In this document: piece by piece, positions 55,857 through 64,000 of the stretch
Position numbering within the stretch: the first letter of the stretch is position 1
How the letters are laid out: the number at the start of each line of letters is the position of its first letter
DNA from: an uncultured Erysipelotrichaceae bacterium
GTDB lineage: Bacteria; Bacillota_I; Bacilli_A; Erysipelotrichales; Erysipelotrichaceae
Reading direction: 5' to 3'
DNA: 64,000 nt
Assembly (NCBI GenBank): GCA_947167125.1
Contig: CAMVGT010000007.1
Span: forward strand, 1 to 64,000
Position numbers and translations under genes: made by a program
Notes under the pieces: model-generated
The model's input: the letters and a program-made list of their open reading frames with translations, nothing else
The model's database searches: none
What the model was told of the DNA's origin: nothing

Positions 55857-58037
55857 TCAGTCACTGGAAATCAGTTCGGCATAATGGCCGCCCTTTGCGT
55901 AAAGTTCTTCATGCGTGCCGCGCTCAACCGGTTTGCCATGGTCCAGCACAACAATCTCATCGCAGTCGCGTATCGTGCTGAGACGGTGGGCAATCACGAT
56001 GCATGTGATGCCGCGGTCTTTGATCGCATTGACAAGTTCATATTCGGTTTTGGCATCCAGGGCACTGGTTGCCTCATCCAGAATGATGACAGTCGGATCC
56101 TGGGCAAGCACACGGGCAATTTCAAGACGCTGTCTCTGACCGCCGGAAAGATCTCTTCCCCCTTCGCTCAGCATTCCGTCAAAGCCGCCTTCACGGCTCA
56201 TGATGTCATCATAGATCTGCGCATCGCGGGCAGCCAGAATCACTTCAAAATCCTCAATCGTGCTGTCCCACATGCGGATATTGTCGGCAACGGTTCCTTC
56301 AAACAGGGTGACTTCCTGATCGACAACCGCTACCGATCCGGTAAAGATGGAACGGTCGATATCGGTGATCTTCTTCCCGTCAAAAAGAATTTCTCCTGAC
56401 CATGGCTGATACAGACCGCTGATCAGTTTGGAAAGCGTGGATTTTCCGCATCCGCTGGTTCCGACAAAAGCGACTCTGCTGCCGGCTTTGATCTCCATGG
56501 AAAAATGATCGATCAAAGGCTTGCCCAGCGGCGCATAGCCGAAAGAAATATCCCTGATTTCAATATGTCCGCTAAGCTTGGAATAATCGGCATCCTCATC
56601 GACCGGCGTATCGGAATAAACCGGATCATTGGGATACTGCATGACGTCTTCAATCCGCTCCATATCGGTCCGCATTTCCTGCAGTCTCTGCGAAGCGGCG
56701 ATCAGCTGGGAGGCAGGCGCCATAAAGGAACTCAGGAAACCCTGAAATGACATAATCATACCGAGAGAGAATCTTCCCTGCATCGTCAGCCAGACACCGA
56801 GAATCAGTACGGAATAGTTGGCCAGGGAAGAAAGAATGGACGGAATCAGTCCCAGTACGGCATTGGTACGGGCAAATTTCACGGAAGCGCCGATCACTGA
56901 AGCCTGATAGCCTGCCCATTTGCGGAAGTAGCCGTTTTCAGCGCCGCTTGCCTTGATGGTTTCCGCCATCCGGATTCCCTGCACGGTGGCGCTGGAAAGC
57001 TTGCCGGCATCGCGCATCTGCACACGGGTGATATTGATCCGTTTTTCCGAAATCATGTGTGATACAAGCATATTGAGAACCATTGTCGAAATGCCGATCA
57101 GAGTCAGTGAAACACTGTATCTCAGCATGACGATGAGATAGAAGAACATCATGACTGTATTCAGCAGCAGCGGCGCAAATGTATTGACCAGTGTTGAGGC
57201 AATGGAGGCGTTGGTTTCCTGTCTCTGCAGGATATCGCCGGACATGCGCTGGGAGAAGAAAGTCATCGGCATGCGGAGTATCTTCCACATATAGGTGCTG
57301 TTGCCGACAATTGCCATCTTTCCGTTGATGCGCATGGAGGCAACCGACTGAACCCATGAGGTGATGACCTGGGCGGCGCCGATAACGGCTGAAAGAATCA
57401 GGAAAGGCATCAGCAGCTCGCGGTTTTCCCCGGTCAGCAGACGGTCCATGAAAAATCTTGAGAGCATCGGTGTCAGTAAACCGAAAAGGCTTGCGATCAC
57501 GCTGGAAAGAATGACAAAAACAACGGCAGCTCCTGCCCCCTTCAAGCGTTTTGCCGCAAAGGAGAGCGTACTCTTTCTCCTGCCGCTGGGTTCAAAGGTA
57601 TCTGAAGGTACAATTTCCAGAATGATTCCGGTAAAGGCCTTGTCAAACTCCTCCATGGAAACCTTCACTTCGCCTCTTGCCGGATCGTTGATATAGGCAT
57701 GTCTGCCCGCAAATCCGTTCAGGACGACAAAGTGATTGAAATTCCAGTGGATGATTGCCGGCAGCCTGATGGAGCCGGAAATGGATTCCGGTTCCGCCCG
57801 GTATCCCTGGGCATTGAATCCGTAGTGACGGGCAGCCAGCAGGACATTTTTGGCATTGGAGCCATCGCGGGAAACGCCGCAGTCCAGCCTCACCTGTTCC
57901 AGCGGAATCCATTTATCGTAATAGGCCATGATCATCGCAAGACATGCGGCGCCGCATTCCAGCGCCTCCATCTGCATGATCACCGGCACTTTTACCCTTC
58001 CTTTTGTGATCGGGTGTTTAATTCTCTTTTCACTCAT
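55857..58037 (-). CDS. NHLP-type bacteriocin export ABC transporter with C39 peptidase domain
   Basis: C39 motifs MQMEALECGAACLAMIMAYY, HWNFNHFVVLNG, INDPARG; Walker A GTSGCGKST; LSGGQRQRLEIARVLA. Confidence 0.92.
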   Translation of the reverse strand: MSEKRIKHPITKGRVKVPVIMQMEALECGAACLAMIMAYYDKWIPLEQVRLDCGVSRDGSNAKNVLLAARHYGFNAQGYRAEPESISGSIRLPAIIHWNFNHFVVLNGFAGRHAYINDPARGEVKVSMEEFDKAFTGIILEIVPSDTFEPSGRRKSTLSFAAKRLKGAGAAVVFVILSSVIASLFGLLTPMLSRFFMDRLLTGENRELLMPFLILSAVIGAAQVITSWVQSVASMRINGKMAIVGNSTYMWKILRMPMTFFSQRMSGDILQRQETNASIASTLVNTFAPLLLNTVMMFFYLIVMLRYSVSLTLIGISTMVLNMLVSHMISEKRINITRVQMRDAGKLSSATVQGIRMAETIKASGAENGYFRKWAGYQASVIGASVKFARTNAVLGLIPSILSSLANYSVLILGVWLTMQGRFSLGMIMSFQGFLSSFMAPASQLIAASQRLQEMRTDMERIEDVMQYPNDPVYSDTPVDEDADYSKLSGHIEIRDISFGYAPLGKPLIDHFSMEIKAGSRVAFVGTSGCGKSTLSKLISGLYQPWSGEILFDGKKITDIDRSIFTGSVAVVDQEVTLFEGTVADNIRMWDSTIEDFEVILAARDAQIYDDIMSREGGFDGMLSEGGRDLSGGQRQRLEIARVLAQDPTVIILDEATSALDAKTEYELVNAIKDRGITCIVIAHRLSTIRDCDEIVVLDHGKPVERGTHEELYAKGGHYAELISSD

Positions 58038-58049
58038 TGGCTGCTCCGG

Positions 58050-58463
58050 TCAGTTCAGAAGAAGACGCAGCACCTGCGTCGTATTGTAGATCACTTTCAC
58101 ATCATATGTTCCGTCCGGGATTTCGCATAAGGCGGACGCGAAAAAATTACCGTCGGGCTGTCTGCCGACAATATTGATTTCCGCTTCATCGGATCCGGTT
58201 CTTACAATCATGCCGGCCTCCACCTTTTCTGAGGCTTCAGGGTCCTCAAACTGAAGGGTCATGACGCCATTCTCTACGGTTGCCTGTGCTTTGACATAGC
58301 TTTCAATCGACGCTGTTGTGCTCCAGATCAAAAGTCCCGCCAGCAAAACAATCACCGCCGCAAGAATCATCCAGACCGAGGGACCGGTAACCCGCAGGTA
58401 CTGATCCAGATTTTCCGGCGATTCGATTCTTTCAAGGCTTTTTTTACGGTATATCTGTTCCAT
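58050..58463 (-). CDS. Short NHLP-system HlyD-like secretion/adaptor protein
   Basis: 137 aa; N-terminal IYRKKSLERIESPENLDQYLRVTGPSVWMILAAVIVLLAGLLIWS; directly upstream of the C39-ABC gene. Confidence 0.75.
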   Translation of the reverse strand: MEQIYRKKSLERIESPENLDQYLRVTGPSVWMILAAVIVLLAGLLIWSTTASIESYVKAQATVENGVMTLQFEDPEASEKVEAGMIVRTGSDEAEINIVGRQPDGNFFASALCEIPDGTYDVKVIYNTTQVLRLLLN

Positions 58464-58569
58464 CAGAGAACTCCTTTATCCATTGTTGTCCAGAAATCAT
58501 TTGATAAACTTCCATGTTTAGATTTTATCACAAGGCGAAAGAATCATCCTGCCAATAACCGCGCCGAAT

Positions 58570-58595
58570 AAAAAAGAGCTGTTTCCAGCTCTTTT
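58570..58595 (-). terminator. Terminator of hpf
   Basis: Minus: AAAAGAGCTGGAAACAGCTCTTTTTT. Confidence 0.85.
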
Positions 58596-58608
58596 GGATG
58601 ATTCTATA

Positions 58609-59148
58609 TCAGTCTTCCTTCTCCACTTCGATCAGGCCGTAGCCTTCCGAGCTTCTTCTGTAGACAACTGAGATCTGACCGCTTTCTTCATCGGTGTAGA
58701 TGTAGAAGTTGTGACCGGACAGTTCCATCTGCATGATCGCTTCATCCAGCGTCATTTCATCTGCGACAACCGACTTTGTGCGTACCGGAATGTCATTGCC
58801 CGGGTTCTCTGCGATTTCGGCTTCTTCAATGAATGCTTTTGCAAGATGTTCACGGTGCTTCTTCGAAAGTCTTGTCTTCTGTCTGCGGATCTGGTCTTCC
58901 AGCTTATCGATTGCGGCATCCAGCGCTGCGTAGAAATCATCATCGACGACTTCCGCTCTCAATATGCCTACTTTGGTAGGAATTGTCACCTCAACTTTTT
59001 CGGAATCGGGATAGACGCGTGCGACTACCCGGGCGATTGTGTCAGGATTGATCAGGAGGTATTTGTCCAGATTGGACAGCTTCGCCTCGATTCTCTCCTT
59101 CATCGCTTCTGATACTTCAATGTTTTTTCCAACAATTTCAAACCGCAT
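58609..59148 (-). CDS. hpf: Long-form ribosome hibernation promoting factor
   Basis: MRFEIVGKNIEVSEAMKERIEAKLSNLDKY; C-terminal KSVVADEMTLDEAIMQMELSGHNFYIYTDEESGQISVVYRR. Confidence 0.95.
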   Translation of the reverse strand: MRFEIVGKNIEVSEAMKERIEAKLSNLDKYLLINPDTIARVVARVYPDSEKVEVTIPTKVGILRAEVVDDDFYAALDAAIDKLEDQIRRQKTRLSKKHREHLAKAFIEEAEIAENPGNDIPVRTKSVVADEMTLDEAIMQMELSGHNFYIYTDEESGQISVVYRRSSEGYGLIEVEKED

Positions 59149-59277
59149 ATTCTGCCTCCATTTCTACTGCATTGTGCGGCAAACGGAAAGAAATCTCTCC
59201 GTGGTTTTCCATTATGATTTTCATCCCTCCAGGGGGTTATTTCTTCTGTCTATATTTTAGCCCATCCGGCGCAAAAA

Positions 59278-59303
59278 AAACAGTCCCTATTCGATGGGAC
59301 TGC
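59278..59303 (-). terminator. Terminator of the DUF2779 gene
   Basis: Minus: AGTCCCATCGAATAGGGACT followed by GTTTTTTTT. Confidence 0.75.
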
Positions 59304-60771
59304 TGTCAATTCTTCTCAGCCATTCAAACACCACGGTCATCGCGTAGGAGTCCATTCCGCAGTATGCCTTGAGATTCTCGATGATCTGTTCTCTGTTTTC
59401 AATATCTTCGGAAAGATCGAGATGGCGCCATTCAAAAACGGCATCCATACCCTGCTGGATATCAAGATCATGATAGCCGGGATCATCCATCATGGACATC
59501 AGGATCTTGAGCGACCACTGGCCGCGCATTCTGACGTCATAGACAGTTCCGCTTTCAAACGGCAGCTGCAGATCCTCCATGCGTTCATTCATCGCCATAA
59601 GATCATCATGCAGGTCCTCATAGAGGTCCGCAAGTTCCCTGATCCGGATCTTTTCAGCGCCTTCCGCATTGTAGGCGACAACTGAGCCTTCCTTCGGAAT
59701 ATCCCGGATCAGCTGTTCCGCCATTTCCCTGCGGTCATCGCCGACCGAAAGATAAACCTTGTGATCGCGCTTTCCGTCTTCATAAAGAATATCAATCGAA
59801 TATTCAAACGGCAGCACGTCATACGGCTTCATTCCTTTATACGGCGGTACGGCAAAGCGCTCCCATTCAAAATCCAGGAATGTCACCGGGAATGTGACCG
59901 AATCCAGCCACGCCCTTAACGCTGCACGGTCAACAAACAGGCCGTCTGCATTTCTGTCGGCCATGACCTGGGCATACTGCTGCCGCGTTCCTTCAAGAAG
60001 CTTGAGCTCCGCCTGTCCAAGGCGCGTCATGCCGTTTTTCTTCATCTCATAGCGGTATCTTGCCCCGATCAGCGTCAGGATGGAATTGTCATCCTCCTGC
60101 TTTTCATTCGGGAAACATTCGCTGTAATGGCGGCATTTCTGTCTGCCGGTGCAGTTCTGTGTGCGCACCGGTGCCGGCATTTCATTTTCAAGGCATTGAT
60201 CCATTGCCGCAATCGTACCCGTCATATCGCGCATCGCTTCTTCAATCGTTTCCTTCACCGGTTTGGTCGGATTGTTGGAGGAGTTGTAGAAGCTGTCACT
60301 GATGATGAACAGTTCTTCCGTATCCAGCTGCTGTCCGCGGACATAATCCGCATTCAGATGGATCACATGCCATTTCACCGGTTCAATGCCGCATCCTTTC
60401 AGCACCCATGCCGTGCTGGTATAGAAATGCATGTCATTGGCATGGGGATAGAGTCCGGCAAACAGGAAATAGATCTCCCAGCCTTCTTCCGTCCGGTGCA
60501 GAAACGGCACTTTGATCCGCAGTCCGCCGTATTCAAAGCGGGCCTTGATCAGCCAGTCTGCAGTTTCCAGAGCGTTTACGGCTTTTTGAGATTCATCACC
60601 TCTTGCGCCGGTGAAGATTTCACCTGACACATGAAGCTTTTCAGCCGCAAGTGCCGTGATCTCTTCATCCAGACGCACATAGGGTCTGTATTCCTGTTTT
60701 TCCGCCTGCGTTTCCAGAACGAACAGGCGCGGGCATCTGATGTATTTTTTCGTATCCGTGATATGGTACAT
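59287..60771 (-). CDS. DUF2779 domain protein (nuclease-like)
   Basis: N-terminal KYIRCPRLFVLE, later CTGRQKCRHYSEC, C-terminal FLDFEWERFAVPPYKGMKPYDVLPFEYSI...YCGMDSYAMTVVFEWL. Confidence 0.85.
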   Translation of the reverse strand: MYHITDTKKYIRCPRLFVLETQAEKQEYRPYVRLDEEITALAAEKLHVSGEIFTGARGDESQKAVNALETADWLIKARFEYGGLRIKVPFLHRTEEGWEIYFLFAGLYPHANDMHFYTSTAWVLKGCGIEPVKWHVIHLNADYVRGQQLDTEELFIISDSFYNSSNNPTKPVKETIEEAMRDMTGTIAAMDQCLENEMPAPVRTQNCTGRQKCRHYSECFPNEKQEDDNSILTLIGARYRYEMKKNGMTRLGQAELKLLEGTRQQYAQVMADRNADGLFVDRAALRAWLDSVTFPVTFLDFEWERFAVPPYKGMKPYDVLPFEYSIDILYEDGKRDHKVYLSVGDDRREMAEQLIRDIPKEGSVVAYNAEGAEKIRIRELADLYEDLHDDLMAMNERMEDLQLPFESGTVYDVRMRGQWSLKILMSMMDDPGYHDLDIQQGMDAVFEWRHLDLSEDIENREQIIENLKAYCGMDSYAMTVVFEWLRRIDSSPIE

Positions 60772-60781
60772 ACGGTTCCTT

Positions 60782-62089
60782 TCAGTCGTTGGAAACGGAC
60801 TCGCCGATCAGATTCCTGCCGGCAGTCCTGGTGTATCTGACAGTCACAAAGTCGCCCGGCTTCAGCGGTTTTTCCGAGCGGAAGCGGACGCTGCCGTCGA
60901 CATTGTCAGGCGCAAACAGCGCGCTTCTGCCGATATACATGCCGCTCAGTTCATCCCTTCCTTCCACCAGCACGCGCTCGCTTCTGCCGACGCGTGATGA
61001 AAGAAGCTGCTGGGAAACTTCCTGCTGGGTGTCCATGATTTCCTGCACCCTTCTCTGCTTTGTCTCTTCATCGACATCATCTTCCATTTCATAGGCAGGT
61101 GTGTCTTCCTCGCTGGAATAGGCAAAAGCACCGAGATGATCCCATCTGACAGCGCGGATCATGCTCAGGGTGTCCTGATGTTCTTCTTCGGTTTCGGTGG
61201 GGAAACCGGCAATGACGGTTGTGCGCAGAACGGCATCGGGAAGTTCTTCGCGGATTTTCTTCGCTCTTTCAAGAATCATCGCCCGGCTGCCTCTTCTGTG
61301 CATTGCCTTGAGAATGCGGTCATTGCCATGCTGGACGGGAATATCGAAATACGGCAGGATGTGTCTGCTGTTTTTAATGGTGTCAATCAGATCATCCGGA
61401 ATTTCATCCGGATAAAGATAGAGAACACGGATCCATTCCGCCCCTTCCAGCGCATCCAGCTTTTTCAGAAGCGACGAAAGATGGAGCTGTTCATCAAGAT
61501 CATATCCATAGCGCGAGCTGTCCTGGGCAATCAGGTTGAGTTCCTTCACTCCCGAAGCGATCAGGCGCTCTGCCTCGCTGACAATTTCATCTTCCGGCAT
61601 TGAGCGCATGTTTCCTCTGATCAGAGGAATTGCGCAGTAGCTGCAGCGGTTATCGCATCCGTCCGCGATCCTCAGATATGCCATCCATGGCTTGCCGGAA
61701 AGAATACGCGGTGTTTTTCCATAGGAATTGACAATGCGCACGCCCAGTTCTTCTGAAAGAATACTGCCGAGGTTTTTGTATTCATCAATGGAAATAAAGC
61801 GGTCGACTTCCGGCATTTCCTCTTCAAGCTGGTCCTTGTATCGGGTGGAAAGGCATCCCATGACGATCAGTTTCTTCAATCCGCTTTCCTTGAGATCGGC
61901 AGTTTCAAGAATGGTGTCGATGGCTTCGGTTTTCGCGCTTTCAATAAAGCCGCATGTATTGATGATAATCGCTTCCGCATCCTCATAGGATGTTACGATC
62001 TCCTGACTGCTCGCATTCAGGATTCCGAGCAGATTTTCCGTATCAACAAGATTCTTTGCGCATCCGAGCGAAATTACACCGATTTTCAT
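60782..62089 (-). CDS. rimO: Ribosomal protein S12 methylthiotransferase RimO
   Basis: MKIGVISLGCAKNLVDTENLLG; radical SAM CDNRCSYCAIPLIRG; TRAM domain. Confidence 0.96.
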   Translation of the reverse strand: MKIGVISLGCAKNLVDTENLLGILNASSQEIVTSYEDAEAIIINTCGFIESAKTEAIDTILETADLKESGLKKLIVMGCLSTRYKDQLEEEMPEVDRFISIDEYKNLGSILSEELGVRIVNSYGKTPRILSGKPWMAYLRIADGCDNRCSYCAIPLIRGNMRSMPEDEIVSEAERLIASGVKELNLIAQDSSRYGYDLDEQLHLSSLLKKLDALEGAEWIRVLYLYPDEIPDDLIDTIKNSRHILPYFDIPVQHGNDRILKAMHRRGSRAMILERAKKIREELPDAVLRTTVIAGFPTETEEEHQDTLSMIRAVRWDHLGAFAYSSEEDTPAYEMEDDVDEETKQRRVQEIMDTQQEVSQQLLSSRVGRSERVLVEGRDELSGMYIGRSALFAPDNVDGSVRFRSEKPLKPGDFVTVRYTRTAGRNLIGESVSND

Positions 62090-62128
62090 AGCCACCTCCA
62101 TGCCGGAATCCTATTATAGCATCTTCGC

Positions 62129-62162
62129 AAAAAAAGGAAGAATGAAGCTCATCATTCTTCCT
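62129..62162 (-). terminator. Terminator of pepC
   Basis: Minus: GGAAGAATGATGAGCTTCATTCTTCC followed by TTTTTTT. Confidence 0.85.
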
Positions 62163-62171
62163 GTTCACTGT

Positions 62172-63500
62172 TCAGTCAGCCAGTGTTCCGAACGGATCCC
62201 ACGGTTTCAGAAGGATCGGTTCCTGCTCAAGAGCGGCAGACGCGTACTCGCTGAGATATTTCTTATGAATCGCAGCGACATAGACATATCTGTCAAACCA
62301 TGTATCGCTCGCTGTGTAATAGCCCTTTTTGGCAACCTTGTCACCCCAGGAGTTTTCAATCTTCCATCTGGTCGGCTTTTCATCAACGATATTGACACCG
62401 GTCAGAACCATCGCGTGGTTCATGGCGCTGTGGCGGCTGTCGAGCATTTCCGCCTTGGTCATGTTCAGATTCATGTCAAATGTATTGGCATAGTCGTACT
62501 GCGCATCGTCCCAGAGACCTGTCTCCCGGTCGCCGTCCTTGCCGCAATCGCATCCGAACCAGACCGGATCGCCGTCTTTCATCTGGTCCATGATGGCTTT
62601 TTTCAGCTCATCCATCGGCACATTGAGCAGGCATACCTGCTGGCCGGCGACGACATTGCCGAGATATTCCACCGTATAGGTTCTGTAGAAAGGCTTGTCG
62701 GCAGTCGGTCCGTTGATTACGCTGACATACTGTTCAAGATCAACCGCGAGATATTTTTCATAGAATTCCAGCGGTGTGACATTGTATTCGGCATGGGCCT
62801 TGCGGTCATTGTCGTAATATTCAAATGTGAATTCCTGCGGCGGCAGTCCATAGCAGGAAGCGATCAGACCGTAGATTTCACTGAGCGCTTCTTCCCTCAG
62901 CCTTTCAATTGCCTCATCCCGTTTTTCTTCATGGGCCTTATGGGCATCGACTGCAAATCTGCGCAGTCTTGTATTGAGAAGACCGTTCATCGCTCTGGTG
63001 TGGCCTGCCTGGTATGTTTCGCCATAGGCGCTCTTGGGGCAGATTCCGTATTTTTTCACCAGCGACACAAGCATATTCCACTGGCCGCCATCGCTGACAG
63101 CGCTTTCCAGAAGGAATCTGTTCTTTTCGCTGCTGAGCGGTTCATCGATTTCTTCCGTGATGCATTCCATAAACCAGTTTGCCTTTTCCAGTTTGTCATA
63201 GAATGCGACATAGTTCTGGGAGAGCTCGAATTCCCGGATGCCGTATTTGCGGGCAATCAGTTCGCGCAGAACATTCATTGCGGAGAAGATCCAGCATCTG
63301 CCGGACTGCATCTGGGCTGTAACAGGCATTGTTTTAAGATCGATCGTAAAGATATCAGGATTGCGGTTTTCCGCTTCAAAGCTGCGGCTGATTGTGGTGA
63401 GATCATTTTTGACAAGGGCATTGCGGACTACACGCGCCTTTGGATCGGCGCTGTAGGATTCCCGCATGGCGAGAAGTGATTCTGCTGTAATCGGCTTCAT
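62172..63500 (-). CDS. pepC: Aminopeptidase C (bleomycin hydrolase family)
   Basis: QMQSGRCWIFSAMNVLR active site, HAMVLTGVN, ENSWGDKVAKKGYY. Confidence 0.96.
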   Translation of the reverse strand: MKPITAESLLAMRESYSADPKARVVRNALVKNDLTTISRSFEAENRNPDIFTIDLKTMPVTAQMQSGRCWIFSAMNVLRELIARKYGIREFELSQNYVAFYDKLEKANWFMECITEEIDEPLSSEKNRFLLESAVSDGGQWNMLVSLVKKYGICPKSAYGETYQAGHTRAMNGLLNTRLRRFAVDAHKAHEEKRDEAIERLREEALSEIYGLIASCYGLPPQEFTFEYYDNDRKAHAEYNVTPLEFYEKYLAVDLEQYVSVINGPTADKPFYRTYTVEYLGNVVAGQQVCLLNVPMDELKKAIMDQMKDGDPVWFGCDCGKDGDRETGLWDDAQYDYANTFDMNLNMTKAEMLDSRHSAMNHAMVLTGVNIVDEKPTRWKIENSWGDKVAKKGYYTASDTWFDRYVYVAAIHKKYLSEYASAALEQEPILLKPWDPFGTLAD

Positions 63501-63547
63501 AGTATTTTCCTCTTTCGGGGATACTTTACAACAGAATTGCGCTCAGT

Positions 63548-64000
63548 TCAATGCGGCTGACTGACTGCCAGAACACCGATTCTTTCCCCGCCTTCCTCCT
63601 TCAGACATGTCTGCAGAATCAGCAGCTTTCCTTCATTGTTTCCATCATTGGGATTTCTGTAAACGGAGTATGCATTGATCTTCTGAAGAAATGCATTTTT
63701 CGTTTCATCGCTGTCAAATACAAACGGCGCATTTTCAATCAGATCCGTTTGATATTCATCATAGACAAAGACATTGATGATTTCATAGCGTCCGGTATTT
63801 TCCTTTTCCTGAAAGACAAAATACCGGTTTTCATGTGCGCTGGCGGGATCAAGCAGCTGATGCAATGGCGAAAACATCAGCGTCTGATCAGAGAATACGG
63901 TATGGCCGTAGATGATTCGCAGGTCATCATCTTTCTGACATGCCGCATCGAGAAACAGAGCGCCGGCGATGCCTTCGCTGCCGTCATAATGATGGGAAAG
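63548..64000 (-). CDS. Class B sortase-like protein, partial (truncated by window edge)
   Basis: Reading through to the edge gives YDGSEGIAGALFLDAACQKDDDLRIIYGHTVFSDQTLMFSPL...KLLILQTCLKEEGGERIGVLAVSQPH: sortase H (IYGH), C (LQTC) and R (ERIGV). Confidence 0.8.
   Translation of the reverse strand, partial: LSHHYDGSEGIAGALFLDAACQKDDDLRIIYGHTVFSDQTLMFSPLHQLLDPASAHENRYFVFQEKENTGRYEIINVFVYDEYQTDLIENAPFVFDSDETKNAFLQKINAYSVYRNPNDGNNEGKLLILQTCLKEEGGERIGVLAVSQPH

Noticed and set aside
58464-58520. 23-aa minus-strand ORF (MEVYQMISGQQWIKEFSDGTDIP) as NHLP precursor
   Set aside because: No SD, overlaps the adaptor start codon out of frame, no GG leader motif.
59287-60771. Possible CRISPR-Cas locus suggested by the Cas4-like cysteines
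   Set aside because: No repeat-spacer array and no other cas genes in the window; the protein is better described as DUF2779.
62100-63479. 459-aa plus-strand ORF opposite pepC
   Set aside because: Antisense shadow of pepC, which has complete catalytic motifs.

Overview
This is a chromosomal segment from a low-to-mid GC Bacillota. Gene content and order suggest an Erysipelotrichia-like lineage, but that is inference. It is mostly housekeeping DNA with dense, often overlapping operons. Main blocks: 5-formyl-THF cyclo-ligase plus sufCDSUB (minus); two PrsA/SurA-like foldases and a class-A-beta-lactamase-like serine hydrolase; a PhnD/PhnC/PhnE/PhnE-type ABC importer co-directional with a cytoplasmic 5'-nucleotidase-like enzyme and an unknown P-loop protein; GatD/MurT, YhaM, a glycosyltransferase-RecX fusion and a flippase-like membrane protein; a second GT4 glycosyltransferase; PFOR; YneF; a 6S-RNA-like locus; aspS-hisS behind a T-box; rel, apt, recJ, HAD, secDF, comN-like; a short dcw cluster (mraZ-rsmH-ftsL-pbp-mraY); rpmF/DUF177; tmcAL; SDR; yebC; ptsI; an orphan NHLP-type peptide export system (C39-ABC, ABC, truncated adaptor); hpf; a DUF2779 protein; rimO; pepC; and a class-B-sortase-like gene cut by the right edge. 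No CRISPR array, rRNA, tRNA, prophage or transposon was recognised. Best second-look items: the GT-RecX fusion, the orphan NHLP exporter with a minimal adaptor, the 6S-like RNA, the hisS-aspS T-box with an overlapping GAC/CAC specifier, the MraZ-type operator repeats, the Phn-like importer with a cytosolic nucleotidase, and the DUF2779 nuclease-like protein. All calls come from reading the sequence and supplied ORFs; no database search was run.
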